64,000 nt of DNA from Nitrosarchaeum sp. (GCA_025699025.1 JAILWJ010000002.1:409857-473856), one strand, 5' to 3'. Shown: positions 17,574-25,727, counted from the stretch's first letter. Notes: generated by a model not told the origin, from the sequence alone. Translations and numbers: made by a program.

Positions 17574-17579
17574 TTTAAA
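17574..17579 (-). promoter_or_regulatory. Box A promoter of rps11
   Basis: TTTAAA on the minus strand centred about 26 nt from the TTG start of rps11; the spacing supports leaderless transcription and the acidic N-terminal extension. Confidence 0.5.
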
Positions 17580-17664
17580 AAACATTGATTTTTGATTCTG
17601 CCTTGTTTTGGGCGCCGGCATCACATTGGCTATTGTTCAAATATTATGAAAAGTTTCATTTCTT

Positions 17665-17988
17665 ATGGGATCTGTGATTTTGCCTGCGATTGGTATTGCA
17701 GTTGCAACCGCTTTGATTGGCTCACTTGTATTCCAATCCTTTGCGCCAAACAATGAACTGTCGCCATTTTTGGCATTGGAAGAAAAATGCGAAAAGATTG
17801 CGTCAGAAGGCTACAAATTTCATCTGAAATATCCTGAATCAAATCTTGATGAAATACCAATTGATGACATGAACGCCTTGATTCGTCTTGACACATTGTG
17901 GATTGAGGATTGCGTGAATCGTTTGCCTGCAGCAACCGTGTTTGATATCATAAACAGCGTCGAACGTGACTTTCATTCCGGAGAATGA
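17665..17988 (+). CDS. Membrane-anchored hypothetical protein, 107 aa
   Basis: One N-terminal hydrophobic segment (VILPAIGIAVATALIGSLVF, residues about 4-23) followed by an exported, mostly helical domain with two Cys (C36 and C75) that could form a disulfide. No known family is apparent. It is convergent with thiL and overlaps its 3' end by 16 nt. Confidence 0.65.
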   Translation: MGSVILPAIGIAVATALIGSLVFQSFAPNNELSPFLALEEKCEKIASEGYKFHLKYPESNLDEIPIDDMNALIRLDTLWIEDCVNRLPAATVFDIINSVERDFHSGE

Positions 17989-18941
17989 TCTTTTCTAAAA
18001 TGACGCCATCCCAAATCCTTTAGTTTGGAAAATCCTTCGTCCCTTTTGACGTACACTCCATTTCCTTTGGCGATGTGGCCTATCTCAATTACCGGAGTTT
18101 TCAGATGTGATGATATTTGCAAAACCTTTGTTCTGAATTTTTTAGGTGCTGTAAAAACAAACTCGTATTCCTCCCCGCCGTGAAAAACTAAATCTACTGG
18201 ATCAATCTTGTTTTTTTCTGCAAAGTCATAGAGATCTTCATGTGTAGGTATTCTATCCACGATGATTTTTTTGTTGCTCTGCCTTGACATCTCATTTAGT
18301 GTTGTAGACAGACCGTCGCTGGAATCCATCGATGATGAGAAATATTTGCTGCACTTTAGTCCAAATTCCAACGCCGGCTTTGGTCTGATCACCGATTTTA
18401 TAGCTCTTCTGACAAAGTTTTTGCCCCCTTTTGCGTTGTATAATAAAACTCTCAGTCCTGCCCCCGTGTATCCAAAGGGACCCGTAACAAAGACCACGTC
18501 TCCTGCACTTGCACCCTTTCTGGCCACTATTTTGTCAGTTTTTCCAAAAATGCAAGCGTGAAACACAAACTCCAATCCTTCATTTGTATCTCCGCCAAGA
18601 ATTTTTACATGGAATTCTCTGGACGCATCTCTTAACCCTCTTGCAATCTCATTGATTTTAGAGCGTGAAACTGACTTTGGTAAGTTCACGGATATTATTC
18701 CAAACTCTGGTTTTATTCCCTTTGATGCAAAATCGCTAATGCATGCAACAATACTCTTTCTTGCAGCATCGGCCAGACTCATCTTTGGCGGAATGTCTGT
18801 GCTCTGGACTAGGGTATCTACCTTGACAACCATTTTTGACTTACCTGCAGGAAACACTTCCACATCCTCGGCCACAAACCCCTTGTTGCCTAAACCTCTC
18901 TGAAAAATTTTGATTATTGCCGATTCATCTAACTTGCTCAT
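17973..18941 (-). CDS. thiL: Thiamine-monophosphate kinase
   Basis: Phosphorylates thiamine monophosphate to the diphosphate cofactor. The 322-residue protein of the PurM/ThiL ATP-grasp-like superfamily shows the Mg-ATP motifs: VKVDTLVQSTD, the LGGDTNEG segment, SMDSSDGLSTTL and HGGEEYEFVF. The N-terminal region (ESAIIKIFQRGLG) matches ThiL rather than SelD or HypE. Its start lies inside the 3' end of glmM (17-nt overlap), so the two are transcribed together. Confidence 0.92.
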   Translation of the reverse strand: MSKLDESAIIKIFQRGLGNKGFVAEDVEVFPAGKSKMVVKVDTLVQSTDIPPKMSLADAARKSIVACISDFASKGIKPEFGIISVNLPKSVSRSKINEIARGLRDASREFHVKILGGDTNEGLEFVFHACIFGKTDKIVARKGASAGDVVFVTGPFGYTGAGLRVLLYNAKGGKNFVRRAIKSVIRPKPALEFGLKCSKYFSSSMDSSDGLSTTLNEMSRQSNKKIIVDRIPTHEDLYDFAEKNKIDPVDLVFHGGEEYEFVFTAPKKFRTKVLQISSHLKTPVIEIGHIAKGNGVYVKRDEGFSKLKDLGWRHFRKDHSPE

Positions 18942-20223
18942 AGCATTTCTTCACCAATTCTGTATATTCTTGTACAATCTTGCTGCATTTGTCTGAATTA
19001 TCCGATTCTGCTGAAATTCTTATGATGTCCTCAGTGTTTGATTTTCGAATCAATACCCAACTGTCCTCATCAATGATTCCTTTGACTCCATCCATCATGC
19101 TTGTCTCAGAAACATGTGTTGCCAATTCTCTTGATACTTTATCAATCACTTTGTCATGCAACCCCGACTCTACTTCTGTCTTGTCCCTGATCTGATGATA
19201 TCTCTGCATAAAGTTTAGAATCTCATTGAACTCTGAATTCTTTAGCATTGAAGCAATCAGACCGCTTGTGAGAATTCCTTCTCTACAAAAATTAAACTCT
19301 GGCAAAATAAAACCTGCACTGCTTCCCTCGCCACCTGCATCTGCATTTGTCTTTAGCATCATGTCGATAACATTTGCTTCGCCTACTTTGGATCTCTGTA
19401 CGCTACCCCCTCTTTCTCTGATAAACTTCTCAATTGAAACGCTGGTGTCTATACTCAAGACAAATTTCTTGTAACCCATCTCAAGTGACTTTGCAACTCC
19501 CAACCCTAGTGTGACATCTGGTGTTTGTTTCTTTCCGTCTTTGACAACCACTAGACGATCCCCGTCCAAGTCAAATGCAAAACCAATGTCTTTTGAAGAA
19601 GCAGATGAAATCAGTTCACTCAAGCTGTCTGTTGTTGGATCCGGACCTCTGCTGCATTCTGTCAGGTCTTGGTTGATTACCTGAACATCACAACCTATCT
19701 GCCTAAGAAGATCTGGTGCAAATCCATGCGCGGCTCCGCCTCCCACGTCAACTACAATCTTTGGTTTGTCCCCTATTTGTCCAATCAGGCTTTTTGCGTC
19801 TTCTATGTATGATGACGCTATCTTTGTCTCAGAGCCAATTCTCGTTCGCTGCATTTTTTGTTCTTTGAGGATATGTGGCATCTCTTCTTCGTTTATTCCT
19901 CTTCCGTCAATGATGAATTTCAATCCGTTCCATTCTAACGGGTTGTGAGATGATGTGACAATCACACCTGCTCCGTATTTTCTTGACTCTCTAAACACTA
20001 CCGGAGTTGGGGCGGTCCCTAAATCAAACACATCGATTCCGTTTCTCATCAGTGCAGCTGATGCGGTTTCCTTTACCATATGTCCTGATGGACGTGTATC
20101 CTTTCCTATGACACATTTTTGAGTTTTAATCAGTGATGAAAAGTTGTTGCAAAACCATAGCACGTCCTTTAGATTGAGATCTTTGCCAAATATGCCCCTT
20201 ATTCCTGAAATGGTTTTTTTCAT
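18925..20223 (-). CDS. glmM: Phosphoglucosamine mutase / phosphomannomutase
   Basis: Alpha-D-phosphohexomutase, interconverting sugar 6- and 1-phosphates for nucleotide-sugar synthesis used in glycosylation and exopolysaccharides. The phosphoserine loop TSSHNP, the Mg-binding DLDGDRLV and the sugar-binding GGEGSSAG are present; the C-terminal domain has IRKSNTEDIIRISAE. Archaeal enzymes are often dual-specific, so glucosamine versus mannose is uncertain. The frame extends to 20271, but ATG at 20223 gives the usual MKKTISGIRG start and lies about 25 nt from a box A; the upstream extension would run through that promoter. Confidence 0.9.
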   Translation of the reverse strand: MKKTISGIRGIFGKDLNLKDVLWFCNNFSSLIKTQKCVIGKDTRPSGHMVKETASAALMRNGIDVFDLGTAPTPVVFRESRKYGAGVIVTSSHNPLEWNGLKFIIDGRGINEEEMPHILKEQKMQRTRIGSETKIASSYIEDAKSLIGQIGDKPKIVVDVGGGAAHGFAPDLLRQIGCDVQVINQDLTECSRGPDPTTDSLSELISSASSKDIGFAFDLDGDRLVVVKDGKKQTPDVTLGLGVAKSLEMGYKKFVLSIDTSVSIEKFIRERGGSVQRSKVGEANVIDMMLKTNADAGGEGSSAGFILPEFNFCREGILTSGLIASMLKNSEFNEILNFMQRYHQIRDKTEVESGLHDKVIDKVSRELATHVSETSMMDGVKGIIDEDSWVLIRKSNTEDIIRISAESDNSDKCSKIVQEYTELVKKCYEQVR

Positions 20224-20243
20224 TTGATCAAAATCGGAAAGGC

Positions 20244-20253
20244 TTTTTATTAA
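20244..20253. promoter_or_regulatory. A/T box shared by glmM and tRNA-Thr
   Basis: TTTTTATTAA lies about 25 nt from the glmM ATG on one side and about 29 nt from the first base of tRNA-Thr on the other. Read on either strand it fits an archaeal box A, so one element may serve two divergent promoters. Confidence 0.5.
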
Positions 20254-20276
20254 CTCTGATGGCTCCACCAAAAAGT

Positions 20277-20350
20277 GCCTCGATAGCTCAGCCTGGTAGA
20301 GCGAACGCCTCGTAAGCGTTAGGCCGCGGGATCGAATCCCGTTCGAGGCT
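20277..20350 (+). tRNA. trnT: tRNA-Thr (CGT)
   Basis: A 74-nt cloverleaf: acceptor GCCTCGA/TCGAGGC with T73, D arm GCTC/GAGC, anticodon stem AACGC/GCGTT with loop CTCGTAA (anticodon CGT, Thr), variable loop AGGCC, T arm GCGGG-ATCGAAT-CCCGT. No intron. CCA is not encoded. A T-rich tract (TTTTAAATTATTTTTA) follows directly and could terminate transcription. Confidence 0.96.
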
Positions 20351-20366
20351 TTTTAAATTATTTTTA
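20350..20366 (+). terminator. T-rich terminator after tRNA-Thr
   Basis: Runs of T (TTTTAAATTATTTTT) immediately after the mature 3' end, as expected for archaeal RNA polymerase termination at oligo-T. Confidence 0.4.
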
Positions 20367-20382
20367 GAATATGTGAAAAATA

Positions 20383-20544
20383 CTAAGAGCTTGAATCTAC
20401 AAAGGTCTCGATGTCAGTTTCTAATTCTTTTCCCAAACCTTTCCACCAATGTTTATTTTCCTCTGTCATGCTCCCCTCAAAAATTAACTCTAATTCTCCT
20501 TTATAGATCTGTCGGTTGATCAGTATTTGATCAATTCGTTGCAT
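20383..20544 (-). CDS. Small hypothetical protein, 53 aa
   Basis: An unbroken 54-codon frame begins at ATG 20544-20542 and ends at TAG 20385-20383. The ATG shares one base with the TAA of the upstream membrane-protein gene (TAATG), the translational-coupling arrangement seen throughout this window, which is the main reason to accept it. The peptide begins MQRIDQILINRQIYKGELEL, is rich in Glu/Lys, has a WW pair and no hydrophobic segment. Function unknown. Confidence 0.55.
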   Translation of the reverse strand: MQRIDQILINRQIYKGELELIFEGSMTEENKHWWKGLGKELETDIETFVDSSS

Positions 20545-20735
20545 TATGTTGAATATGATTCACTATCTTGCTGTTTTCTTTTTCGCTTTCGATAAAAAAT
20601 TATCATCAAAGCTGCTCCCGCACATCCCCAAAATACCGGCGACAGTCCTGGTTCTACTTGCGGAATGACCCCAACAAATGCCAGTGCCATGATCCCCACC
20701 AGTACCAGTCCTATGGTCTCAAGGGCCTTGATCAT
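20544..20735 (-). CDS. Small membrane protein, 63 aa, two TM helices
   Basis: Two hydrophobic stretches (ETIGLVLVGIMALAFVGVIP and LSPVFWGCAGAALMIIFY) and a basic cytoplasmic tail RKRKRKQQ. No family recognised. Coupled by TAATG overlap to the 53-residue gene downstream and divergent from another two-TM protein at 20770, which resembles it only in topology. Confidence 0.65.
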   Translation of the reverse strand: MIKALETIGLVLVGIMALAFVGVIPQVEPGLSPVFWGCAGAALMIIFYRKRKRKQQDSESYST

Positions 20736-20769
20736 TTTTTATCATCTTGTGATCAAATCAAAAAGATAT

Positions 20770-21009
20770 ATGGTTTTGCAGCTTGTAAAAAACGTGGACA
20801 AGTACCTCCTGATAATTTTGGTTTTTTGTGCGGTAAGCATTCCAATATCATTTGTCAACCCCACGACTGGGGAGCCAAGAGATCCGCCATTTCTTATGTT
20901 GTTTTATGCCTCTATTGCTGGAATCATCATCATTGTGATTTACAGCTCATACAAAGAAAGACAGCAGAGACAGAAACTAAACTCTGAACGAAAAAGACCT
21001 AAAAAATAG
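20770..21009 (+). CDS. Small membrane protein, 79 aa, two TM helices
   Basis: Starts at ATG 20770 (MVLQLVKNVDKYL). The frame is open upstream to 20665, but that part is antisense to the neighbouring gene and has no hydrophobic or conserved character. Two hydrophobic segments (YLLIILVFCAVSIPISF and FLMLFYASIAGIIIIVIY) are joined by a Pro-rich loop (NPTTGEPRDPP); the tail is strongly basic. No family assigned. Confidence 0.65.
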   Translation: MVLQLVKNVDKYLLIILVFCAVSIPISFVNPTTGEPRDPPFLMLFYASIAGIIIIVIYSSYKERQQRQKLNSERKRPKK

Positions 21010-21012
21010 ATT

Positions 21013-21294
21013 TTAAAGCTCTAGACCAAAGGACTCTGCAATATTTGAGAACTTTGAATAAGACTCTAAATACTGTCTGCCTTTCTCGGTAATGACAAAC
21101 GTGTTTTTGCCATCAAACTCTATCCTGTTTATCAGGCCAGAGCCCGTCAAATTCTCCAAGAACTTTGATAGTCTGGAGTGTGAAAGATTTGCCTTGGTAA
21201 GTAGCGATGTTGTCTTGATTCCTTGCTGACCTGACTGCTCAGTAGCAGTTAGCAGATCTGCAACAATTTGCATACTTGTCCTGTAGGAAACCAT
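21013..21294 (-). CDS. Winged-helix transcriptional regulator
   Basis: A 93-residue single winged helix: predicted HTH around KTTSLLTKANLSHSRLSKFLENL, wing at LINRIEFDGKNTFVITEKG, and a C-terminal helix that may dimerise (SYSKFSNIAESFGLEL). It is clearly paralogous to the protein at 28140-28427 (shared YRTxMxI start, KANxSHSR, FGL end). Such proteins are common in these archaea; target genes are unknown. It ends 4 nt from the convergent two-TM gene. Confidence 0.82.
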   Translation of the reverse strand: MVSYRTSMQIVADLLTATEQSGQQGIKTTSLLTKANLSHSRLSKFLENLTGSGLINRIEFDGKNTFVITEKGRQYLESYSKFSNIAESFGLEL

Positions 21295-21379
21295 ATGCAG
21301 TCTATTGTAATGCAGAGATATAAGGGTATTACCATTAATTCAGATCAGATAAATATGCTCAAACCTGATTTTTGAGAGA

Positions 21380-21961
21380 TTGTCCCAGTCGCCAGTACCT
21401 TGGTTTGATGACTTTTTAGGTGTAGCATACAGGTACTATGATCTACGGATGAACGTAGTACCTTTATTTTCTGACAGAAAAGAGGCAACAAACCTCTGGA
21501 TCGAATCAATTCATTGGTGGGTTGATCCCTCGATCAAAATAAGGTTTGTAGATGCAGGCGATGAGTACTGGTTTGTCATGGGCTCAGAGTCACAAAAACC
21601 GGATTCTAACCTCTCATTTTTCAAAAAATTGGCAAAGTCTGATAACTATGAACGCTTCAAGAAAGGCCACGATGGAGAGGCGTATCTGAGATTGGGGGTA
21701 TACTCTAAGCAAACTCTAAGCGAAGCCAAAAAAAATGCAATGTGTAACTGTGGGCACATCGCAGACGATCATGATGAGGGGGATGACGATGTGTGCTTGT
21801 ATAATACATGCGAATGCAAAAAGTTTTCCAGCTTTCAGGTCACTTTGCTAAAAAAGAAAAAAACAGTCACTGACATTTTGTTTCTGGACGAAAAGGGTGT
21901 CAAAGAAGATCCACTTGCATGGAACTGTCTTTATGTGAACAAGTATTCTAAAACCAACTAG
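21380..21961 (+). CDS. Hypothetical protein with Cys-rich motif, 193 aa
   Basis: Soluble protein with a Cys/His cluster near residues 122-148 (MCNCGHIADDHDE ... VCLYNTCECKKF) that probably binds zinc, flanked by aromatic-rich N-terminal sequence. The frame begins with TTG; a GATAAATATG element about 28 nt upstream supports a leaderless TTG start. No family recognised; it is convergent with a zinc-ribbon gene 2 nt away. Confidence 0.65.
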   Translation: MSQSPVPWFDDFLGVAYRYYDLRMNVVPLFSDRKEATNLWIESIHWWVDPSIKIRFVDAGDEYWFVMGSESQKPDSNLSFFKKLAKSDNYERFKKGHDGEAYLRLGVYSKQTLSEAKKNAMCNCGHIADDHDEGDDDVCLYNTCECKKFSSFQVTLLKKKKTVTDILFLDEKGVKEDPLAWNCLYVNKYSKTN

Positions 21962-21963
21962 AT

Positions 21964-22161
21964 CTATTCTTTGTTGACCCTGATATGTTCTCCGGGGTAA
22001 TGCTCATCAAGTTTTTTTGAATAACACCTTCCGCAAAGAGGGCCCTTGATATTCCATTCTTCCATCGGGTTAAAATGTAATGAGATTTTTCCGCTACAAA
22101 TTGCGCATTTTTCTTTTGATCCCAAAGTATCTGTCCTCTCTCTAATCAATATAAAAAACAT
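21964..22161 (-). CDS. Small zinc-ribbon protein, 65 aa
   Basis: Two CxxC knuckles (KCAICSG and LCGRCYSKK) about 24 residues apart form a likely zinc ribbon. The C-terminus has LDEHYPGEHI. No membrane segment. Unknown partner and role; comparable small zinc proteins occur at 29251 and 37185 in this window. Confidence 0.65.
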   Translation of the reverse strand: MFFILIRERTDTLGSKEKCAICSGKISLHFNPMEEWNIKGPLCGRCYSKKLDEHYPGEHIRVNKE

Positions 22162-22275
22162 TCTAGATTCTGCGTTGAAAAAATCATGTTAAATAATACC
22201 GGTTTATACTAATTCTAGGTAGCTAGTCTGACCAATGTAAACCTCCTGCAAATTTTTACTTGGTTGGACTACTGC

Positions 22276-24027
22276 CTATAGTAAACTGTTTACCAGCTTT
22301 TTTATGGCTGAGATCTCTTCATCTTCCTGCCTGATTTTTTTATCCACAACTCGAAGCATTGTATCGTTCCAAACGTGCTGTGAGAAGAAGTTGTGTTTTG
22401 TGTTTGCCATTTCTATCTCGTCGTCAACCACCGTATCCTCCAAAAACTTTGTCACGATGACATCTGCCAATTTTAAAATTCTTGAGTTTAGCTTAAAGCT
22501 TCGAAATATCGGCTCTAGTTTTCTCGCATCTGACTTGAAATCCCCCTTTGTGTCCAGAATCTTTTTGTGGAGTATTCTAAAGTATACTGCAACATAAAAC
22601 AAGGTCGCGTATCTCTTTGTTTTGTGGCCTCCTTGCTTTCCATACTTTAGGGTCTTTTTTGCATATTCTTTTGCAAGATACGGGTACAATAGTATCCTAT
22701 AATCGTCTTTGAGATTATCATTGAAAATGTCGTCATACTTGCTTCCTCTTGGAAGAAATTGTGCAGGCGAACTGTATGCCTCAGTAGGCCTTTGCTCGAT
22801 TCCTGCAACGAGTGCCTGTATTGCGTCTTTTGCAACAATTACTTTTTTGTGATTGTCAGGCAGGTAGTTGTTGTATGTAGAGTCTCCATTGTATTCGGAT
22901 TGTTTGGATTTTGACTTTGTGTCAAACGAACCTGCCTGAATCTCGTAAAAATACCCGCAATTCTTTAGTTGGGACTTTATTGACTTGTGAAAGTCCATCA
23001 ATGACACAAGATCTTTTCCTCTTACCGAATTCTGCGAGTTTCTGTACTTTGTAATGTTGTTTTGTTCCTGCTCATCGTCAGCTTTTATTATTGTGACTGT
23101 CATGGAGCCTTCCATGTTTTTAGTTCGCTTGGAATGATCCAGAATGGAGTTTGATGTCTGTGCACCATTGACTATTTGCGGAGCATAAAGCCTGATCAAA
23201 TTCTCTCCAAGCTCTTCAAAATCACTGACTACGATTGTTATGCCATTGTTATAATAGAAAAATTTGCCGGGATCTGATTGCAAAGTTTCTCTTAGCCCCT
23301 TGTTTACTGTGGTCTTAAACTGCATCCATTGTCTGATGTTTGATTCAAAAACATAGTCTCTGTTTTTACTCACAAATTCGGTCAGCTCTCGTAATTTTAG
23401 AATCCCTAAAATCGTGTTCTCATGCCGTAGCATTCTTTCCAGTTTGATTGATGATTTTTTCCCTGCAGCTGGCTTTTTTATCCTGTCCCACAGCATCTGA
23501 ATGATTTTTTCAATATCTATTACCTCGATTAATTCGTCTTCGTACTCCACTTTTTGGTTTGTGACATAGCAACATTTTATCTTCAAATTCTTCTCTTTAA
23601 TTTTGGTAACAAGCTGGGCAAGCTCGGGTCTCATTTTTGTAACGTCTTTTCCAAGCAGTCTCTTTGTATCTTCTTTGAACTTTGCAATTGCTTCTAGTGA
23701 ATGGGATGTTCCATACTTTGACTGAAACAAGCGAATTGTATTATCTGAAAAGTCTACTGGAAGATATGCATCAATACCAAGATCGTTTGCACCATCAACA
23801 ATTGCATCTGCAGCATCATCTTCTGTAGCCTCAAAAACCCTTGTCAGCACCCATTGAAGGAAGTTGTTGCCTTTCTCGACTTCATTTTTTGCATCTGCAG
23901 CATATTCTTCAATGCTTCCTTTGATATTTTCTGAAAATCCTTCCAAGGGCATGCTTGAATTCTTCTGAACCAACAGTGAGTGGGATCCAGGAATGTATTC
24001 CAGTAATCCGTTGCCGTTTTGTGCCAA
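22276..24027 (-). CDS. AIPR-family protein with N-terminal nuclease-like domain
   Basis: A 583-residue protein matching the AIPR (abortive infection phage resistance) family: the hallmark FFYYNNGITIVV and APQIVNGAQTSNS occur near residues 255-300, with a helical C-terminal half. The N-terminal 120 residues contain GIDAY (D86) and LFQSKYG (Q102, K104), the spacing of Mrr-type PD-(D/E)XK nucleases. AIPR proteins are linked to phage defence in lactococci and occur beside restriction systems, but their mechanism is not settled. Here no methylase, integrase or second defence gene flanks it; upstream is a cupredoxin, downstream a zinc ribbon. Codon use looks like the neighbours. Confidence 0.85.
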   Translation of the reverse strand: MAQNGNGLLEYIPGSHSLLVQKNSSMPLEGFSENIKGSIEEYAADAKNEVEKGNNFLQWVLTRVFEATEDDAADAIVDGANDLGIDAYLPVDFSDNTIRLFQSKYGTSHSLEAIAKFKEDTKRLLGKDVTKMRPELAQLVTKIKEKNLKIKCCYVTNQKVEYEDELIEVIDIEKIIQMLWDRIKKPAAGKKSSIKLERMLRHENTILGILKLRELTEFVSKNRDYVFESNIRQWMQFKTTVNKGLRETLQSDPGKFFYYNNGITIVVSDFEELGENLIRLYAPQIVNGAQTSNSILDHSKRTKNMEGSMTVTIIKADDEQEQNNITKYRNSQNSVRGKDLVSLMDFHKSIKSQLKNCGYFYEIQAGSFDTKSKSKQSEYNGDSTYNNYLPDNHKKVIVAKDAIQALVAGIEQRPTEAYSSPAQFLPRGSKYDDIFNDNLKDDYRILLYPYLAKEYAKKTLKYGKQGGHKTKRYATLFYVAVYFRILHKKILDTKGDFKSDARKLEPIFRSFKLNSRILKLADVIVTKFLEDTVVDDEIEMANTKHNFFSQHVWNDTMLRVVDKKIRQEDEEISAIKKLVNSLL

Positions 24028-24103
24028 AGTAACTCTGCTAATATGCTATATATTTAGAGAATTTGGTAATTACATAATAACTACATTTTACATGTGATAG
24101 AAT

Positions 24104-24514
24104 TTGAAGAGAAAAATAATCATCCTGGGGTCAACAGTAATTGCAATATCTATCATTATTGCATCCATTGCACCAAACGACAATTCTGACAAAGAAAACA
24201 CTCTGCCCGAGATTCCGTTAGAAGCTGACGTGGTAATGCCAACCAAGGTGTCAAGACCTGGATGTGACGAGACTGATACCTGTTACATTCCATCCACAAT
24301 CACTGTTGTCAAAGGTGAAGCTGTTGTTTGGGTAAATGAGGATGTTGCGTTTCACAGCGTGACTTCGGGACTTTATGATTCTCCAACTGGACTCTTTGAT
24401 AGCGGGCACATGGATCCATACCAGTCGTTTTCATTTACATTTGATGAGTCCGGAAATTATGATTACTATTGTACGCTGCACCCTTGGATGAAAGGCCAAG
24501 TCATAGTTGAATGA
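24104..24514 (+). CDS. Plastocyanin-like cupredoxin, membrane-anchored
   Basis: Blue-copper electron carrier. The 136-residue protein begins with a hydrophobic anchor or signal (IIILGSTVIAISIIIASIA), then a cupredoxin fold with type 1 copper ligands H84 (FHSVTSG), C123, H126 and M129 (YYCTLHPWM). C54 and C60 may form a disulfide. Ammonia-oxidising archaea use many such proteins in place of cytochrome c between the ammonia-oxidation and terminal-oxidase steps; this assignment of role is inference. The start is TTG at 24104 (no in-frame ATG precedes the anchor). Its stop touches the 3' end of tRNA-Cys on the other strand. Confidence 0.92.
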   Translation: MKRKIIILGSTVIAISIIIASIAPNDNSDKENTLPEIPLEADVVMPTKVSRPGCDETDTCYIPSTITVVKGEAVVWVNEDVAFHSVTSGLYDSPTGLFDSGHMDPYQSFSFTFDESGNYDYYCTLHPWMKGQVIVE

Positions 24515-24585
24515 GGTACCCGAGGGAGTCGAACCCCCTTGTATAGGCTTTGCAGGCCCACGCATAACCGTTCTGCCAGAGTACC
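24514..24585 (-). tRNA. trnC: tRNA-Cys (GCA)
   Basis: Minus-strand cloverleaf of 72 nt: acceptor GGTACTC/GGGTACC (one G-U pair) with T73, D arm GCA/TGC around AACGGTTA, anticodon stem TGGGC/GCCTA with loop CTGCAAA (anticodon GCA, Cys), T arm GGGGG-TTCGACT-CCCTC. No intron and no encoded CCA. The discriminator base coincides with the last base of the cupredoxin stop codon. Confidence 0.95.
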
Positions 24586-24624
24586 GTTTTGAAAAACACA
24601 AAATGAACAATTAAACTCTTTAGA

Positions 24625-24846
24625 TTAGAATTTGGTAAATGGCTTGGAAGCAAGCTTAATGTCCTCACCCTTGACTGTTTTCCTTCCCGCATGGGATGCC
24701 ATATCTACGGCACTTTTTGCAATGCCTTCTGCCAACTCCTCTATTATCCTTCTAAGCTCATCAGCAGATTCATCGCTGACTCGTTCTGCACCTGCTTTTT
24801 TTAAGATCCTATACATTGCAGAAATGCCAAGCTCTGATGATTTCAT
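24625..24846 (-). CDS. Archaeal histone
   Basis: A 73-residue single histone fold: alpha-1 ([14 protein letters not shown]), alpha-2 with [21 protein letters not shown], the [21 protein letters not shown] segment and alpha-3 (IKLA). It contains the RKT motif and acidic/hydrophobic pattern of archaeal histones that dimerise and wrap DNA. The residues after GEDIKLA are short, without a tail. It lies beside tRNA-Cys and is transcribed divergently from tatD. Confidence 0.95.
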   Translation of the reverse strand: MKSSELGISAMYRILKKAGAERVSDESADELRRIIEELAEGIAKSAVDMASHAGRKTVKGEDIKLASKPFTKF

Positions 24847-24909
24847 AGACTTTGTTTTTCATAATTATGATAAAAGATTATGAGTGAAAAAATATCACCA
24901 AGGAATCGA

Positions 24910-24917
24910 TTTATACA
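24910..24917 (+). promoter_or_regulatory. Box A promoter of the TatD-like gene
   Basis: TTTATACA centred about 28 nt before ATG 24941 but only about 19 nt before the in-frame ATG at 24932, favouring the second ATG as the leaderless start. Confidence 0.5.
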
Positions 24918-24940
24918 GACTAGTTTGACAGATGGTAAGA

Positions 24941-25696
24941 ATGTCTTGGTATTATGATGCCCATGTGCATCTGTCAGATCCTCTGTATGAGAAAGATCTG
25001 AATTATATTATTTCAGGAATGGAAAAAATCCATCTTAAAGCATGCTGCGTATCCATGAATCCGTTGGATTCTCAAAGAACACTTGCAATATCCAAATCAT
25101 CTGAGTTGGTTTTGCCTTTTATCGGAATACATCCGGAATGCGCGCATGATGATTTAGAACTCGTGATTGAAATGATTCACCAAAACCACAAATCATTAAG
25201 CGGAATTGGTGAGATTGGTTTGGATCCTACATATTGTCAAGATGAGTCTGACACAAAACGGCAGACTCTTGTTTTTGAATCCCTGTTGTCATTGGCAGAA
25301 AAATACAAAAAACCAGTTTCAATTCACTCTCGAAAAAGCCTTGATGATATTTTCCAAGTAATGACATCCTATGATACAAAGCATGCACTGCTTCATTGGT
25401 TTGATGGAAGCAAAAAGCAACTCCAAAAAGCTATGGATATGGATTTTTTTGTGTCTTTTGGCCCCGTAATGATTTATGCAAATGACAAACAGACAATGTT
25501 GTCAAATGCTCTTGAATCAAAGATTCTTGTCGAAACAGATGGCCCGGTTATATTTTCAAGATGTTTTGAAATGAAACCTGCCCAAGTCAGTTTTATTCCA
25601 AGTGTGATCTTCTGTGCTTCAAAAATACTTGGAAAATCCTTTGATGATGTGGCATTGTTGCTAGAAACAAACTCAAAAGACTACCTTGGAATATAG
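24941..25696 (+). CDS. tatD: TatD-family metal-dependent hydrolase
   Basis: Amidohydrolase-fold enzyme of the TatD DNase group. Metal ligands are visible: DAHVH near the N-terminus, GEIGLD, SIHSR, LLHWF and ETDGP. The length (251 residues from ATG 24941) is typical. Bacterial and eukaryotic TatD proteins are 3'-5' exonucleases; archaeal ones are little studied, so DNase activity is inferred from the family. The first ATG at 24932 adds only MVR. Followed closely by rps17e on the same strand, which has its own promoter. Confidence 0.87.
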   Translation: MSWYYDAHVHLSDPLYEKDLNYIISGMEKIHLKACCVSMNPLDSQRTLAISKSSELVLPFIGIHPECAHDDLELVIEMIHQNHKSLSGIGEIGLDPTYCQDESDTKRQTLVFESLLSLAEKYKKPVSIHSRKSLDDIFQVMTSYDTKHALLHWFDGSKKQLQKAMDMDFFVSFGPVMIYANDKQTMLSNALESKILVETDGPVIFSRCFEMKPAQVSFIPSVIFCASKILGKSFDDVALLLETNSKDYLGI

Positions 25697-25697
25697 G

Positions 25698-25705
25698 TAT
25701 AAAAA
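25698..25705 (+). promoter_or_regulatory. Box A promoter of rps17e
   Basis: TATAAAAA immediately after the tatD stop, centred about 27 nt before the GTG at 25728; supports a leaderless GTG start. Confidence 0.5.
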
Positions 25706-25727
25706 ACCCTAGTTCATTACTCGAGGG

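Noticed and set aside
20665..20769. N-terminal extension of the two-TM protein at 20770
   Set aside because: The upstream part overlaps the antisense membrane gene, has Thr/Ser/Pro-rich unstructured translation and the ATG at 20770 gives a compact membrane protein.
22162..22275. Possible small RNA between the zinc-ribbon gene and the AIPR gene
   Set aside because: The 114-nt gap has an A/T box and short inverted words but no stable extended hairpin or terminator that I could support.
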